Assembly (NCBI RefSeq): GCF_009707465.1
Contig: NZ_CP046120.1
Location: 1,393,501-1,457,500, forward strand
Origin: Novosphingobium sp. Gsoil 351
GTDB lineage: Bacteria > Pseudomonadota > Alphaproteobacteria > Sphingomonadales > Sphingomonadaceae
Direction of reading: 5' to 3'
Length of the DNA: 64,000 bases
A program made the translations under genes and the position numbers. Below the pieces are notes generated by a model. It had not been told where the DNA came from. It made no database searches and was given only the letters and a program-made list of their open reading frames with translations. Positions 1-8,267 of this stretch are shown here, piece by piece (within the stretch, counting starts at the first letter, position 1; each line of letters opens with the position of its first letter).

Positions 1-121
1 GCCAGCGATCCAGCGAGTAGCCCCCCTCGGCGGAGCGTAACCCACGCCGATCCGCGTTCGCCGCGAACCGGCGCACGCTGTCGCGAATCTGCTCCTGCTC
101 GGCGGAGAGATCGAAATTCAT
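1..121 (-). CDS. acyl-CoA dehydrogenase, N-terminal fragment (runs off window)
   Basis: The first 40 codons of a minus-strand gene are visible; the rest lies beyond the left edge. The translation starts MNFDLSAEQEQIRDSVRRF and later has GGYSLDRW, which is the usual first-helix pattern of the acyl-CoA dehydrogenase N-terminal domain. Such flavoenzymes insert an alpha,beta double bond into acyl-CoA in the cytoplasm. The ATG overlaps the stop codon of the upstream P450 gene in an ATGA, so the two are probably translationally coupled. With the frameshift in that P450, this frame is also open without a stop from position 1354, which looks like a fusion but is probably an artefact. Family assignment rests only on the N-terminus. 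Confidence 0.72.
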   Translation of the reverse strand, partial: MNFDLSAEQEQIRDSVRRFAANADRRGLRSAEGGYSLDRW

Positions 122-1354
122 GCCGCGCGCTTGAAGCGGATCGGCAGGTTGACGACCCCGCGCAGAAGCACGTTGGGGAATACCGTAACCTGATTGTCGT
201 CCGCTACCTCGAAATCGGTCAGCCGTTCGAGTAGCTCGTCGAACGCGACGAACATTTCCTTGCGGCTGAGCATGTTGCCAACGCACATGTGCGGACCCTT
301 GCCGAACGCCAGGTGGCTGCGCGCATTCTGCCGGGTGACGTCGAATTTGTCGGGATTCTCGTACTTCGCGGGATCGCGGTTGGCCGCGGCATAGCGCAGC
401 TGGAGCAGCGAACCCTTGGCCAGCGCCACGCCCCCCCAGTTCGGTGTCGTTGGTGACGATCCGCCACATCCCCGCGGTCGGCGTCTCGTACCGCAGCGAT
501 TCCTCGACCAGGTTCTGGATCAGCTTGGGATCGCGCCCGCCGGCGGCCGCCTTGGCCAGCGCCATCTGATCGGGATTGCGGATGAGCTGGAGCAGCCCGC
601 CCGCCAGCGTCGAGGTCGTCGTCTCGTTACCCGCGACCATGAACTGCTGCATGATCGACATGATCTCGGGATCGGTCAGCGGGGTTTCCCCCTCGACCCG
701 CGCCTCGACCAGATCGGTGAGCAGATCGTCGCCGCCGTTGGCGCGGCGATCGTCGATCTTGGCCTTCATGTAGCGCTGATAGTCGACGAACAGGCGCGCG
801 CATTCGAGCTGGCGCTCGCGCCCGATCATCTGGCTGAAGCGGTCGACCGCGGCGTCCGACCATTCCTTGACCTGGGTCGGATCGTTGTCGAGCCCGATCT
901 GCTGGGCGATCATCGCCACCGGCAGCGGAACCGCGAAAGCCTTGACGAATTCGCACTCGCCTGCGCCCGCCATCGCCTCGATCAGCTCGATCGACTTGAC
1001 CCGCATGTCCTGCTCGATCGCGTTGACCCGCGGCGCCGAGAACGCGAGGTTGACCAGTTTGCGGTTGCGCGTGTGGACCGGAGCGTCGGCGGTCAGCAGC
1101 GTCGGCGGATTGTCCCATCCGGTCGCCAGGATCGCGTCGATCTCGGGATCGGCGGCGCCCATCATCGCGCCGAAGTCGTTGGAGAAGTCCTGCGGCCGCC
1201 CGGTCGCTTCGGAGCACAGGTCGTAGCTGTAGACGACGTGCGCGTTCATCTCGGGGATGTGTTCGATTGTCGTCCCCGCCGCGTGGGCTTCGCGATAGAA
1301 GTCGAAAGGATCGACCAGTGTCGCGGGGGAAAACAGGCTGACGTGCTCGTTCAT
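118..1354 (-). pseudogene. cytochrome P450, broken by a +1 frameshift in a 7-base C/G run
   Basis: A bacterial class I P450 (heme monooxygenase) of about 411 residues if repaired. The N-terminal part from the ATG at 1354 contains the I-helix motif AGNETTT (residues 241-247) and the K-helix ExxR in EESLRYE (about 284-290). The C-terminal part, in the other frame, holds the heme loop FGKGPHMCVG with the cysteine ligand. The join is at 431-437, a run of seven C on the plus strand. Removing one base restores continuous P450 sequence (ELGG then VALAKGS). As written, codon 308 shifts frame and reads through about 105 nonsense codons into the downstream acyl-CoA dehydrogenase frame. A true recent inactivation or a sequencing indel are both possible; I favour an indel because both halves are otherwise intact. 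No ferredoxin partner is nearby. Confidence 0.85.
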
Positions 1355-1422
1355 GCGTGGAAGTCCGATCTTGCAGAATCGTCTTAGGCCGAGCGAGCCG
1401 GGGGTTGCGATGGTTGAATTTG

Positions 1423-2196
1423 CTAGGTCGGCGGCGACGCGACGAAATCGAGCGCATTGGCGAGCAGCCTGCGCACATGCGGATTGGCGTAGGTCGCCGG
1501 GCCATCGCCGAACTGGAGATACACCAGCCGCGCATTGAGCGCCGGCTTGGCCCAGGCGACGCAGTCGTTGCCGTCCGGATGCTCCCATCCCGCATTCGAA
1601 AACATCCGCCCTTCGACCGCCGCGGCGGCGGAAAAGAAATTGTCCCGCACGAAATCGTGCCGGGCGCGGATCAACGGAACGATGTCGTCGCCGAAGACGG
1701 GCGCGAGATAGAGCTCGTCGGTCACCGGGAATTCGCTCGGCAGACCGCGCGTGACCGGGTGATCGACGATTACCTGCGCGGTGTAGCTCACATCGTGGCG
1801 GTAACCCGAGTCCGGCTGTGCCCGCCCACGCACCTCGCCCTGCTGATAGAGGAACCTGCCGCCGACAAGCTCGGCCCATTCGGGCCACAGCGCCCACCCT
1901 GCCAGCGCATGGTGCATCGCCACCGCGCCGCGCCCGGCGGCGAAACGGGCCATAAGCGCGCGGCGGAATGCCTCGCTCGGGGGGCTAGAAATCACCTTGC
2001 CTTCGCCAAACGTATAGCCGGGCATATCGTAGAACAGGATCGCGTCCGCTTGGTCCGCGGCGCCTTCGCCCACCAGCCGTTCCGCTTCGGGATGCAACAG
2101 ATGCGTGACCGTCCAGCCGTCGAGGCTATCGAGCATCTCGGCGAACGGTTCGGCCTCGTAGGGATGCCCGCCCGACAACACGAGCAAATCGCCCAT
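1423..2196 (-). CDS. ThuA-like domain protein
   Basis: A 257-residue protein with the ThuA fold, a class I glutamine-amidotransferase-like sandwich first named from trehalose utilisation loci. The N-terminus (LLVLSGGHPYEAEPF) and the internal AMHHALAGWALWPEWAELVGG and HPVTRGLPSEF segments fit the family: the latter is the HP(I/V)T.GL pattern typical of ThuA proteins. It has no signal peptide or membrane segment. The true substrate of most ThuA proteins is unknown, so function here is inferred only from context: it sits between a P450 and a medium-chain reductase, 20 bp downstream of the latter, and is probably co-transcribed with the acyl-CoA dehydrogenase-P450 pair. Confidence 0.8.
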   Translation of the reverse strand: MGDLLVLSGGHPYEAEPFAEMLDSLDGWTVTHLLHPEAERLVGEGAADQADAILFYDMPGYTFGEGKVISSPPSEAFRRALMARFAAGRGAVAMHHALAGWALWPEWAELVGGRFLYQQGEVRGRAQPDSGYRHDVSYTAQVIVDHPVTRGLPSEFPVTDELYLAPVFGDDIVPLIRARHDFVRDNFFSAAAAVEGRMFSNAGWEHPDGNDCVAWAKPALNARLVYLQFGDGPATYANPHVRRLLANALDFVASPPT

Positions 2197-2215
2197 TAGC
2201 TGGATGACCTGGGCA

Positions 2216-3229
2216 TCAGGCGAGCTTGAGGATCATCTTGCCCTGGTTCGAACCCGCGAACAGACGCATGAACGCAGGATAGGCGTTGTCGATACCCTCG
2301 TCGACATGCTCGTCGACCACCAGTTTGCCCTGGGCGGCCCACTGCCCCATCTGCGCCGCGCCCTCGCCGAAGCGCGCGACGAAATCCATCACCAGCAGCC
2401 CGCGGATCGAGGCGCGCTTGACGATCAGCCGCCACAGATTGCGCGCGCCGACAGGCGCGGTGCTGTTGTATTCGCTGATCAAGCCGCACAGTCCGACCCG
2501 CGCGCCCATATTCAGGTTCATCAGCCCGGCATCGAGGATGATCCCGCCGACGTTCTCGAAGATGACGTCCACGCCATCCGGCGCGGCCTGGGCGATCGCC
2601 GCGGTCAGCGCGGCCTCATCCTTGCCGCGATAGTCGATCGCCGCATCGAAACCGTAGCGGTCGGTCAACCGCGCGCACTTGTCCGCGCCACCGGCGATGC
2701 CGACCGTGCGGCAACCGTGGATCTTGGCGAGCTGGCCAACGATCGACCCGACCGCGCCCGCCGCGCCGGTAACCAGCACGGTCTCGCCAGGCTTGGGCTC
2801 GCAGACTTCGAACAACCCGAAATAAGCGGTCATCCCGACCGCGCCGAACAGCGAGAGGTAGTTGGTAATGCTCGGCACCGCCGCCGGGTCGATCGGCTGG
2901 GTAAAGCCGCCGACCGTGCCGACCGAGTATTCCTCGATTGCGTTGAGGCCCATGACCCACTGGCCGGGCGTGAAGCCGTCGGCACGGCTGGCCTCGACCA
3001 CCCCGATGGTCGATGCGCGCACCGGCGTCCCCAGCGGGATCGGCGGCATGTAGCTGTCGGCGTCGTCCATCCAGCCACGCATCGCCGGATCGAGCGAAGC
3101 GTAGTGGTTTCGGATCAGGAACTGGCCATCGGCAAGATCGGGCGTCGGTGCTTCGACCAGCGCGAAATCCTCCGCCACGGGATCGCCTTGCGGACGGCGC
3201 TGGAGCAGGAAGCGGCGGTTGGTCGGCAT
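2216..3229 (-). CDS. NADP-dependent medium-chain oxidoreductase (CurA/PTGR-like)
   Basis: A 337-residue zinc-independent medium-chain dehydrogenase/reductase, related to leukotriene B4 12-hydroxydehydrogenase, prostaglandin reductase and CurA. These enzymes usually reduce the C=C bond of enones with NADPH in the cytoplasm. The nucleotide-binding loop TGAAGAVGSIVGQLAK is clear in the middle, preceded by SLDPAMRGWM, a hallmark of the family, and followed by IFENVGG. No structural-zinc cysteine cluster is visible. A GAGGA ribosome binding site lies before the ATG at 3229. It lies 13 bp downstream of the molybdopterin enzyme gene and is paralogous to the genes at 5494-6495 and 21614-22621. The substrate is unknown. 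Confidence 0.88.
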   Translation of the reverse strand: MPTNRRFLLQRRPQGDPVAEDFALVEAPTPDLADGQFLIRNHYASLDPAMRGWMDDADSYMPPIPLGTPVRASTIGVVEASRADGFTPGQWVMGLNAIEEYSVGTVGGFTQPIDPAAVPSITNYLSLFGAVGMTAYFGLFEVCEPKPGETVLVTGAAGAVGSIVGQLAKIHGCRTVGIAGGADKCARLTDRYGFDAAIDYRGKDEAALTAAIAQAAPDGVDVIFENVGGIILDAGLMNLNMGARVGLCGLISEYNSTAPVGARNLWRLIVKRASIRGLLVMDFVARFGEGAAQMGQWAAQGKLVVDEHVDEGIDNAYPAFMRLFAGSNQGKMILKLA

Positions 3230-3242
3230 GGTCGAATGGTCC

Positions 3243-5372
3243 TCAGGCGGCGGCGATGCGCACGGGGATCGCGCTCTGAAGCGCCTGCCCGGTAATCGGG
3301 TCGAAGTCGACCTCGTCGCTGGTCAGGCGATTGGTCGATCCACCGATCTCGCGGACGTTGTGCTTGCCCGCCTCGCTGTCGCCATAGGCGTGCGCCATCG
3401 AGACGATCCCTCGGCGCAGCTTGTCGCTGGCCTTGGCGACCCCGTGGATGCTCGCGTGGGGCGATACGATCTCGACGATCGAGCCATCGGCGATACCCAG
3501 TTCGGCGAGGTCGTCGGGGTGGATGTAGGCGGGGTTGGTAGTCGTCTTGGCGCGGAGCTTGGCCAGCGGATGGCCGATCGAATTGAACCGCGTCTTCGAG
3601 CGCCGCGAAATCAGCCGGAACCCGAATCCGGCGGCCCGCGCCTCGTCGCGGCCATAGCGTTCAAGTTGAGCGGGCATGCCCCCTTCGGCCAGATCGAAGC
3701 GATGCGCCTCGCCCGGATCGGCGGCCTCGACGCGCGGGTGGAGGTCGTCGTAGATCACCGGCGCACCCGCCACGCTGTCGCGCCGCACCTGGCTGGGTTT
3801 CACCAGGCAGCCCGCGGTCATCAGATCGAGGAATGTCTCCTTGGTCGGGCATTCATCCATCGGCAGCGGTCCGCCCGCCAGGTTCATCTGAACCCCAAGA
3901 TGCTTGGCCAGATGCCACAGCATCTCGTACTCGTCGATCACGTCCCCCGGCGGCTTCGCGAGCGCCTCGACGTAGCGGGCGTAGGGCCGCTCGTGCCACC
4001 ATTCGGAGAGGTTGGTGATATCCTCGCGCTCGAGGCACTGGCTGGGCGCGAGGACAACGTCGGCGCGCTTGGCGCTGGCCGACATCCACGGATCGACCTG
4101 GACGAACATCTCCAGCGCATCGAGCGCGCGGCGCATCTTGATCTGGTTGGGGAAACCGACCTCGGGATTGCCCCCGATCGAGATCAATGCGCGGACCTGG
4201 CCCTCGCCCGGGGTGAGAATCTCGTCAGCAAGCACGTTGCACGGCATCTCGAAGCCGAGCTGACCCAGCCCCCGGAAGCGCGACTTGTTCATGCCCTCGG
4301 CCCCGAACATCGCCATTGGCGGGCCGACCTGGGCGCGGCGGGGGGTCTGAGCGGTGAACACGCCAGGAATTGCGGCCTTCTCGCCCTCTTGCTTGAAGCG
4401 CGCGCACAGCACGTTGAGGCTGGTGACGAGATATTCGGTCAGGGTGCCGTTGCCCGCCATTTCCGGTCCGGTGCCGGTCACTGCGCAGCCCTTGTCAGCC
4501 TTGGCGAACATTCGCGCGGCGGCACGAAGCATGTCGGGATCGACCCCCGCGCGCGCCGCTGCAACCTCGGGCGTGAACGAAGCGACGGCCTGACGCAGCT
4601 CTTGCACGCCATCGACATGTGCCGACACGAAATTGCGGTCGTACAAGTCCTCAGCGAAGATGACGTTGATCATGCCTGCTAGAAGCGCGGGATCCTCGCC
4701 CGGCTTGACCGGCAGGTAGATGTCGGCGATCGCCCCGACATCGCTTTCTCGCGGGTCTGCGACGATCAGCTTAAGGCCGTTTTTCTGGCGGTCGCGGATG
4801 CGCCGCGACGGCGAGAACGGCGGCACCCCGCCAGGCGGCGAATAGTGCGAGACCATCGGATTGTTGCCGATCAGGAACGCGACATCGGCCTCTTCGAAGG
4901 TGTTCGTCCCCGCCATCCACTTGCCATAGCGCGCGGTGGTGAAGACCTTCGCGGGCTGATCGAGCGTCACCGAGGTGTAGAAGTTGCGCGTACCGATTGC
5001 CTGGGCGAAGCTGTAAGAGGCCGCCCACGCGGCGCTGTTCTGGTATCCGCCCGACCCGATGAAGAGGGCCACCGCGTTGGGCCCGTGTTCGGCGATGATC
5101 CGCTTGAGCGTGACGCCGACATGCGCGAGCGCCTCGGGCATCGCGGTTTCGACGAACGCTCCGTTCGCTCCGCGCACCAGGCTGTGGTGCAGGCGATGCG
5201 CTGCGTTGTGGCTGTCGGGCAGCTCGCGGCCCTTGAGGCAGGTGTAGCCGCCGTAAACCGGGTCCTCGGGATCACCGCGCACCGCGATGACTTTGCCATC
5301 CTCGACGTCCGCCAGCATCGCGCAGTTGGCGTGGCAGAAGCGACAAAAAGTGCGGTGGGTGGAAACGGCCAT
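3243..5372 (-). CDS. molybdopterin-dependent oxidoreductase (MopB family), cytoplasmic
   Basis: A 709-residue molybdenum or tungsten bis-MGD enzyme of the DMSO-reductase superfamily. The N-terminus carries a 4Fe-4S site C10-x2-C13-x3-C17-x27-C45. Later MGD-binding segments (GNNPMVSH; ISIGGNPEVGFPN; the C-terminal molydop-binding domain from about residue 590, with TTTNPAYIHPDDLAELG) are present. There is no Tat signal, so it should be cytoplasmic. Around residues 125-160, where formate-dehydrogenase relatives have a Cys or SeCys metal ligand, I see no cysteine (NFYTSVTLDQPAKVF), so a Ser or Asp ligand, or another chemistry, is likely. No electron-transfer subunit gene is adjacent. It is divergent from the reductase gene at 5494 and heads a probable operon running to the window edge. 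The substrate is unknown. Confidence 0.85.
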   Translation of the reverse strand: MAVSTHRTFCRFCHANCAMLADVEDGKVIAVRGDPEDPVYGGYTCLKGRELPDSHNAAHRLHHSLVRGANGAFVETAMPEALAHVGVTLKRIIAEHGPNAVALFIGSGGYQNSAAWAASYSFAQAIGTRNFYTSVTLDQPAKVFTTARYGKWMAGTNTFEEADVAFLIGNNPMVSHYSPPGGVPPFSPSRRIRDRQKNGLKLIVADPRESDVGAIADIYLPVKPGEDPALLAGMINVIFAEDLYDRNFVSAHVDGVQELRQAVASFTPEVAAARAGVDPDMLRAAARMFAKADKGCAVTGTGPEMAGNGTLTEYLVTSLNVLCARFKQEGEKAAIPGVFTAQTPRRAQVGPPMAMFGAEGMNKSRFRGLGQLGFEMPCNVLADEILTPGEGQVRALISIGGNPEVGFPNQIKMRRALDALEMFVQVDPWMSASAKRADVVLAPSQCLEREDITNLSEWWHERPYARYVEALAKPPGDVIDEYEMLWHLAKHLGVQMNLAGGPLPMDECPTKETFLDLMTAGCLVKPSQVRRDSVAGAPVIYDDLHPRVEAADPGEAHRFDLAEGGMPAQLERYGRDEARAAGFGFRLISRRSKTRFNSIGHPLAKLRAKTTTNPAYIHPDDLAELGIADGSIVEIVSPHASIHGVAKASDKLRRGIVSMAHAYGDSEAGKHNVREIGGSTNRLTSDEVDFDPITGQALQSAIPVRIAAA

Positions 5373-5421
5373 GGCGAAATCCTCTCGATAATACCCTAGC
5401 CCGATCGGACCGCGCGACGAC

Positions 5422-5436
5422 TGGCACTTTTGCCGA
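5422..5436. promoter_or_regulatory. candidate shared operator motif, copy 1
   Basis: In the 121-bp divergent spacer between the molybdopterin gene and the reductase at 5494 lies TGGCACTTTTGCCGA, read on the minus strand as TCGGCAAAAGTGCCA. It is itself a partial dyad (TGGCA and TGCCGA). Similar words occur at 7345-7361 and 9098-9111, in two other divergent spacers of the island. It could bind an unlinked regulator. The similarity is short and found by eye only. Confidence 0.25.
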
Positions 5437-5493
5437 TGGCCGCGGGGCGCGGTCCCGGCGCAAGGGACGGGTCAGCCCTCAAAGGAGCGAACG

Positions 5494-6495
5494 ATGCCCA
5501 CCACCGCGCGCCAATGGTTGCTCAACGGTCACCCTCGCGGCCGTGGCATCGAAGACGGCGATTTCAAGCTGGTCGAGACTGCTCTGCCCGATCCGGGTCC
5601 GGGTGAGATGTTGATCCGCATCCGCTGGTTGGGCTTCGATCCGGCGCAAAAAGGCTGGATGGAGAACATCGCCGACTATGTCGCACCGATGGCGATCGGC
5701 GACGTGATGCGGGGTAGCGGGATCGGCGAAGTGGTGGCCAGCAACGGCGGCCGCTTCGCGGTGGGCGACCTTGTGTTCGGAACCACCGGCTGGACCGAGT
5801 ATCTCGTGACCGAAGGTCGCGACCTTACAAAGGTCGAGACCGACCTGCCGCCGACCGCGGTGCTCTCCGTCCTCGGCACGACCGGACTGACCGCCTATTG
5901 CGGGCTGTTCAAGGTGGGGCGGCCGCTGGCGGGCGATACCGTGCTGGTGTCGGGCGCGGCCGGAGCGACCGGCTCGGTCGTGGGCCAGCTCGCCAAAATC
6001 GCCGGGTGCCGCGCGGTCGGCATCGCCGGAGGCAAGGACAAGTGCGACTGGCTGGTAGAGGAAGCCGGTTACGACGCGGCGATCGACTACAAGGCGGGCG
6101 ATCTTCGCGAGCAGATCAAGCAGCATTGCCCGAACGGGATCGACGTGATCTTCGACAACGTGGGCGGGGCGATCCTCAACGACATGCTCGCGCGCATCGC
6201 CACCGGCGCGCGGGTCGTGATCTGCGGCGGGATCAGCCGCTACGAGACCGGCTCGCTTCCGGCGGGTCCGCAGAACTACTTCAACCTGGTGTTCCGCCGC
6301 GCCTCGATGGCGGGGTTCATCGTGTCGGACTGGGCGGGCGAGTTTCCGGCGATCCGCAAGCGGCTGGAAGGATTCGTCGACGACGGACGGCTCGCCTATC
6401 GCGAAGACATCCAGCACGGATTCGAGAATGCGCCGGCCACGCTCAAGCGCCTGTTCGTCGGCGCCAACCGCGGCAAGCAGATGCTGGAGTTGTGA
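5494..6495 (+). CDS. NADP-dependent medium-chain oxidoreductase (CurA/PTGR-like)
   Basis: A 333-residue medium-chain reductase, paralogue of the protein at 2216-3229; the two share the cofactor segment GQLAKI.GCR.VGIAGG.DKC almost exactly. The family signature GFDPAQKGWM, the loop SGAAGATGS and IFDNVGG are present, and zinc ligands are not seen. The expected activity is NADPH-dependent reduction of an activated double bond. The start is an ATG preceded at good spacing by AAAGGAG. It is transcribed alone on the plus strand, divergent from the molybdopterin gene and convergent with the ABM gene. A short CCCCG-TT-CGGGG hairpin lies just after its stop, near 6516-6527. Confidence 0.88.
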   Translation: MPTTARQWLLNGHPRGRGIEDGDFKLVETALPDPGPGEMLIRIRWLGFDPAQKGWMENIADYVAPMAIGDVMRGSGIGEVVASNGGRFAVGDLVFGTTGWTEYLVTEGRDLTKVETDLPPTAVLSVLGTTGLTAYCGLFKVGRPLAGDTVLVSGAAGATGSVVGQLAKIAGCRAVGIAGGKDKCDWLVEEAGYDAAIDYKAGDLREQIKQHCPNGIDVIFDNVGGAILNDMLARIATGARVVICGGISRYETGSLPAGPQNYFNLVFRRASMAGFIVSDWAGEFPAIRKRLEGFVDDGRLAYREDIQHGFENAPATLKRLFVGANRGKQMLEL

Positions 6496-6535
6496 AGCGC
6501 CACTCGCTCCCGAAACCCCGTTCGGGGACAAGTGG

Positions 6536-6877
6536 TCAATCGAACGCAGGCGTCGGCTTACCCTCCGCGCCGTAAACCGGGCCCTCGGCATCCACGCGGT
6601 ACTTGCGGCTGACCGCGTTCTGCAATCCACTCTGTCCGATGTGCGCAAGCATTCCCGCGTACTGCGGCCCCGCGAAGTGCGCGGCGAGCGAATCCTCGCT
6701 CTCCCACTCCTCGAACACGTTGATCCGCGAAGGCGCGTTGAGATCGGCGCTCCAGTCGTAATGGATGCACCCCGGTTGGGCGAGCGCACCATCGATCCAC
6801 GGCTGGGCGCTCTTCAACGCGGCATCCCGGCCGGTGGGCTCGACATCGATTTGCGCGGAAATGACGATCTTGGCCAT
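6536..6877 (-). CDS. antibiotic biosynthesis monooxygenase (ABM) domain protein
   Basis: A 113-residue dimeric ferredoxin-fold protein of the ABM/YgiN class. The N-terminal strand MAKIVISAQIDVEP, the mid segment CIHYDWSADLNAPSRINVF and the following EEWESEDSLAAHF are the standard ABM pattern (GC..Y....D...P..F..FE.W.S...L..H). Members act as cofactor-free oxygenases, heme-binding proteins or isomerases; the specific activity here is unknown. I chose the ATG at 6877 because the family starts there and GGGAG lies upstream. An in-frame extension to 6940 would overlap the upstream SnoaL-like gene. It follows that gene by 2 bp and is surely co-transcribed with it. Confidence 0.82.
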   Translation of the reverse strand: MAKIVISAQIDVEPTGRDAALKSAQPWIDGALAQPGCIHYDWSADLNAPSRINVFEEWESEDSLAAHFAGPQYAGMLAHIGQSGLQNAVSRKYRVDAEGPVYGAEGKPTPAFD

Positions 6878-6879
6878 GC

Positions 6880-7293
6880 TCAGGCTCCCTGTGGCTTGTA
6901 CTCGGCGACGATCCGGTAGACTCGCTCCGAGAACAGCCACTGCCCGTCCACGCGGACCATCTTGTCCGTGTAGAGGCCGCCGATCGCGCGCGTCGTACCG
7001 TCCTTGACCTTCATGTATTCCTGCGTCTGGCAGCGGCCCGAAGCCCGGTCACCGTCGATTTCGAGCGACGACGGCATGCACTGGAAACTTACGCCATCCA
7101 GCCCGCTCATCGCCTGCTTCCAGAACGCGACGATCGCCTCGCGCCCATCGACCTTGTTGCCCATCAGGTCCCAGTGGGCGTCCTCGGACCAGACCTTGCC
7201 CCAATCGCCGGCGTCGGCGCGAACCACGGCATCGGCGTAAGTCTCGCACAATTCGCGGATGGCGATACGATCTTCGAGCGGTCCCTTGAACAT
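6880..7293 (-). CDS. SnoaL-like (NTF2-fold) protein
   Basis: A 137-residue single-domain protein with the NTF2/SnoaL alpha-beta cone. Typical features are the opening helix EDRIAIRELCETYADAVVR, the acidic loop WSEDAHWDLMG and the C-terminal sheet QWLFSERVYRIVAEY. Family members include polyketide cyclases, ketosteroid isomerases, dehydratases and small-subunit-like proteins of dioxygenases. The ATG at 7293 is chosen because it matches the family start and is preceded by GGGAG. This is one of four SnoaL-like genes in the island (others at 15786, 17032 and 21081). It is divergent from the SDR at 7421 and co-directional with the ABM gene. Confidence 0.82.
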   Translation of the reverse strand: MFKGPLEDRIAIRELCETYADAVVRADAGDWGKVWSEDAHWDLMGNKVDGREAIVAFWKQAMSGLDGVSFQCMPSSLEIDGDRASGRCQTQEYMKVKDGTTRAIGGLYTDKMVRVDGQWLFSERVYRIVAEYKPQGA

Positions 7294-7344
7294 GGCGCGG
7301 TTCTCCCTGACCCCGCTATCGCGGCGACGGTGGGCACCGGCAAT

Positions 7345-7361
7345 GAACACTTTTGGCAAGG
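7345..7361. promoter_or_regulatory. candidate shared operator motif, copy 2
   Basis: GAACACTTTTGGCAAGG, on the minus strand CCTTGCCAAAAGTGTTC, lies in the 127-bp divergent spacer between the SnoaL-like gene and the SDR. It shares the core GCCAAAAGTG / GGCAAAAGTG with the site at 5422-5436. This is a lead found by eye and could be chance. Confidence 0.25.
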
Positions 7362-7420
7362 GTCAAGGCGCCGGGTCTGGCCTATCGTGGTTCGCAGGAA
7401 CGATCGGGTGGAGAGCGTCG

Positions 7421-8230
7421 ATGGGCAAACTTGAAGGCAAGACCGCGGTCATCCTGGGCGCTGCCTCACCCGACAACATGGGCCAGGTCATGGCCCGCGC
7501 CTTCGCGACAGAAGGCGCGCGGGTGCTCGTCGCCGGGCGCAAGGAAGCGCCGTTGCAGGCGCTCGCCAGCGAGATCGGCGGAGAATACGCGCTGTGCGAC
7601 ATCACCAGCCGCAGCGAAGTGCGCGCACTGGCCGACGCCGCCGTCGCCAAGCTGGGCCGGGTCGATGCGGCGGTCAATTGCACCGGCTGGGGCCTGCTCA
7701 AGAGCTTTACCGAGATCACCGAGGAAGAGCTGAACGGCATCGTCGCGCTCCAGTTCACGGGGGTGCACCACTTCCTCCAGGCATTCATCGAGAAAATGGT
7801 CGCGCAAACGCCCTCGGGCGGCTCGCTGATCTCGCTGTCGTCGGCCACGACCAAGGCGGTGATCGGCAATCACGCCGCGTACATCGGCACCAAGACCGGA
7901 TCCGAGGGTCTGATCCGCTGCGTCGCCAACGACTATGGCCAGTATGGGATCAAGGCCAACTCGATCTCGCCGGCGTTCACCGAATCGCCGATGACGCACC
8001 AAAGCTTCGCCGTGCCCGGCCTCGTCGATGCGTTCCTGCCGCGTTACCCGCTGGGACGCCTCAACACCTCGCAAGACGTCGCCAATGCCGCGGTGTGGCT
8101 GTGCAGCGACGATTGCTTCGTCACCGGCGAGAACATCCAGCCCAACGGTGGCCTGACCCTGCGCGGCAATCCCCAATCGGGCGACATCGAACGCTCGGTC
8201 GGCGCGGCGATGGCAGCGCGGGGCAGCTAA
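7421..8230 (+). CDS. short-chain dehydrogenase/reductase (SDR)
   Basis: A 269-residue SDR. The cofactor region is a variant of the usual glycine motif (ILGAASPDNMGQVMAR in place of TGxxxGxG), somewhat like enoyl-ACP reductase (FabI)-type or divergent SDRs. Downstream, NCTGWG replaces the NNAG motif, and the catalytic residues are consistent with S in SLSSAT and YIGTK (Y-x3-K). It probably oxidises or reduces an alcohol/ketone with NAD(P). The ATG at 7421 follows GGTGGAGAG. It is transcribed alone between two minus-strand genes and convergent with the SDR at 8268-9044. Its unusual cofactor loop separates it from the other two SDRs here. Confidence 0.85.
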   Translation: MGKLEGKTAVILGAASPDNMGQVMARAFATEGARVLVAGRKEAPLQALASEIGGEYALCDITSRSEVRALADAAVAKLGRVDAAVNCTGWGLLKSFTEITEEELNGIVALQFTGVHHFLQAFIEKMVAQTPSGGSLISLSSATTKAVIGNHAAYIGTKTGSEGLIRCVANDYGQYGIKANSISPAFTESPMTHQSFAVPGLVDAFLPRYPLGRLNTSQDVANAAVWLCSDDCFVTGENIQPNGGLTLRGNPQSGDIERSVGAAMAARGS

Positions 8231-8267
8231 GCAGGCAGCGACCAGCCCCGCTTGCAGAAAATTGCCC

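Noticed and set aside
416..1387. 323-codon plus-strand open frame
   Set aside because: It is exactly antisense to the P450 gene, has no family character, and is the usual open shadow frame in GC-rich DNA.
5479..6792. 437-codon minus-strand open frame
   Set aside because: It is antisense to the medium-chain reductase at 5494-6495, which has a good ribosome binding site and all family motifs.
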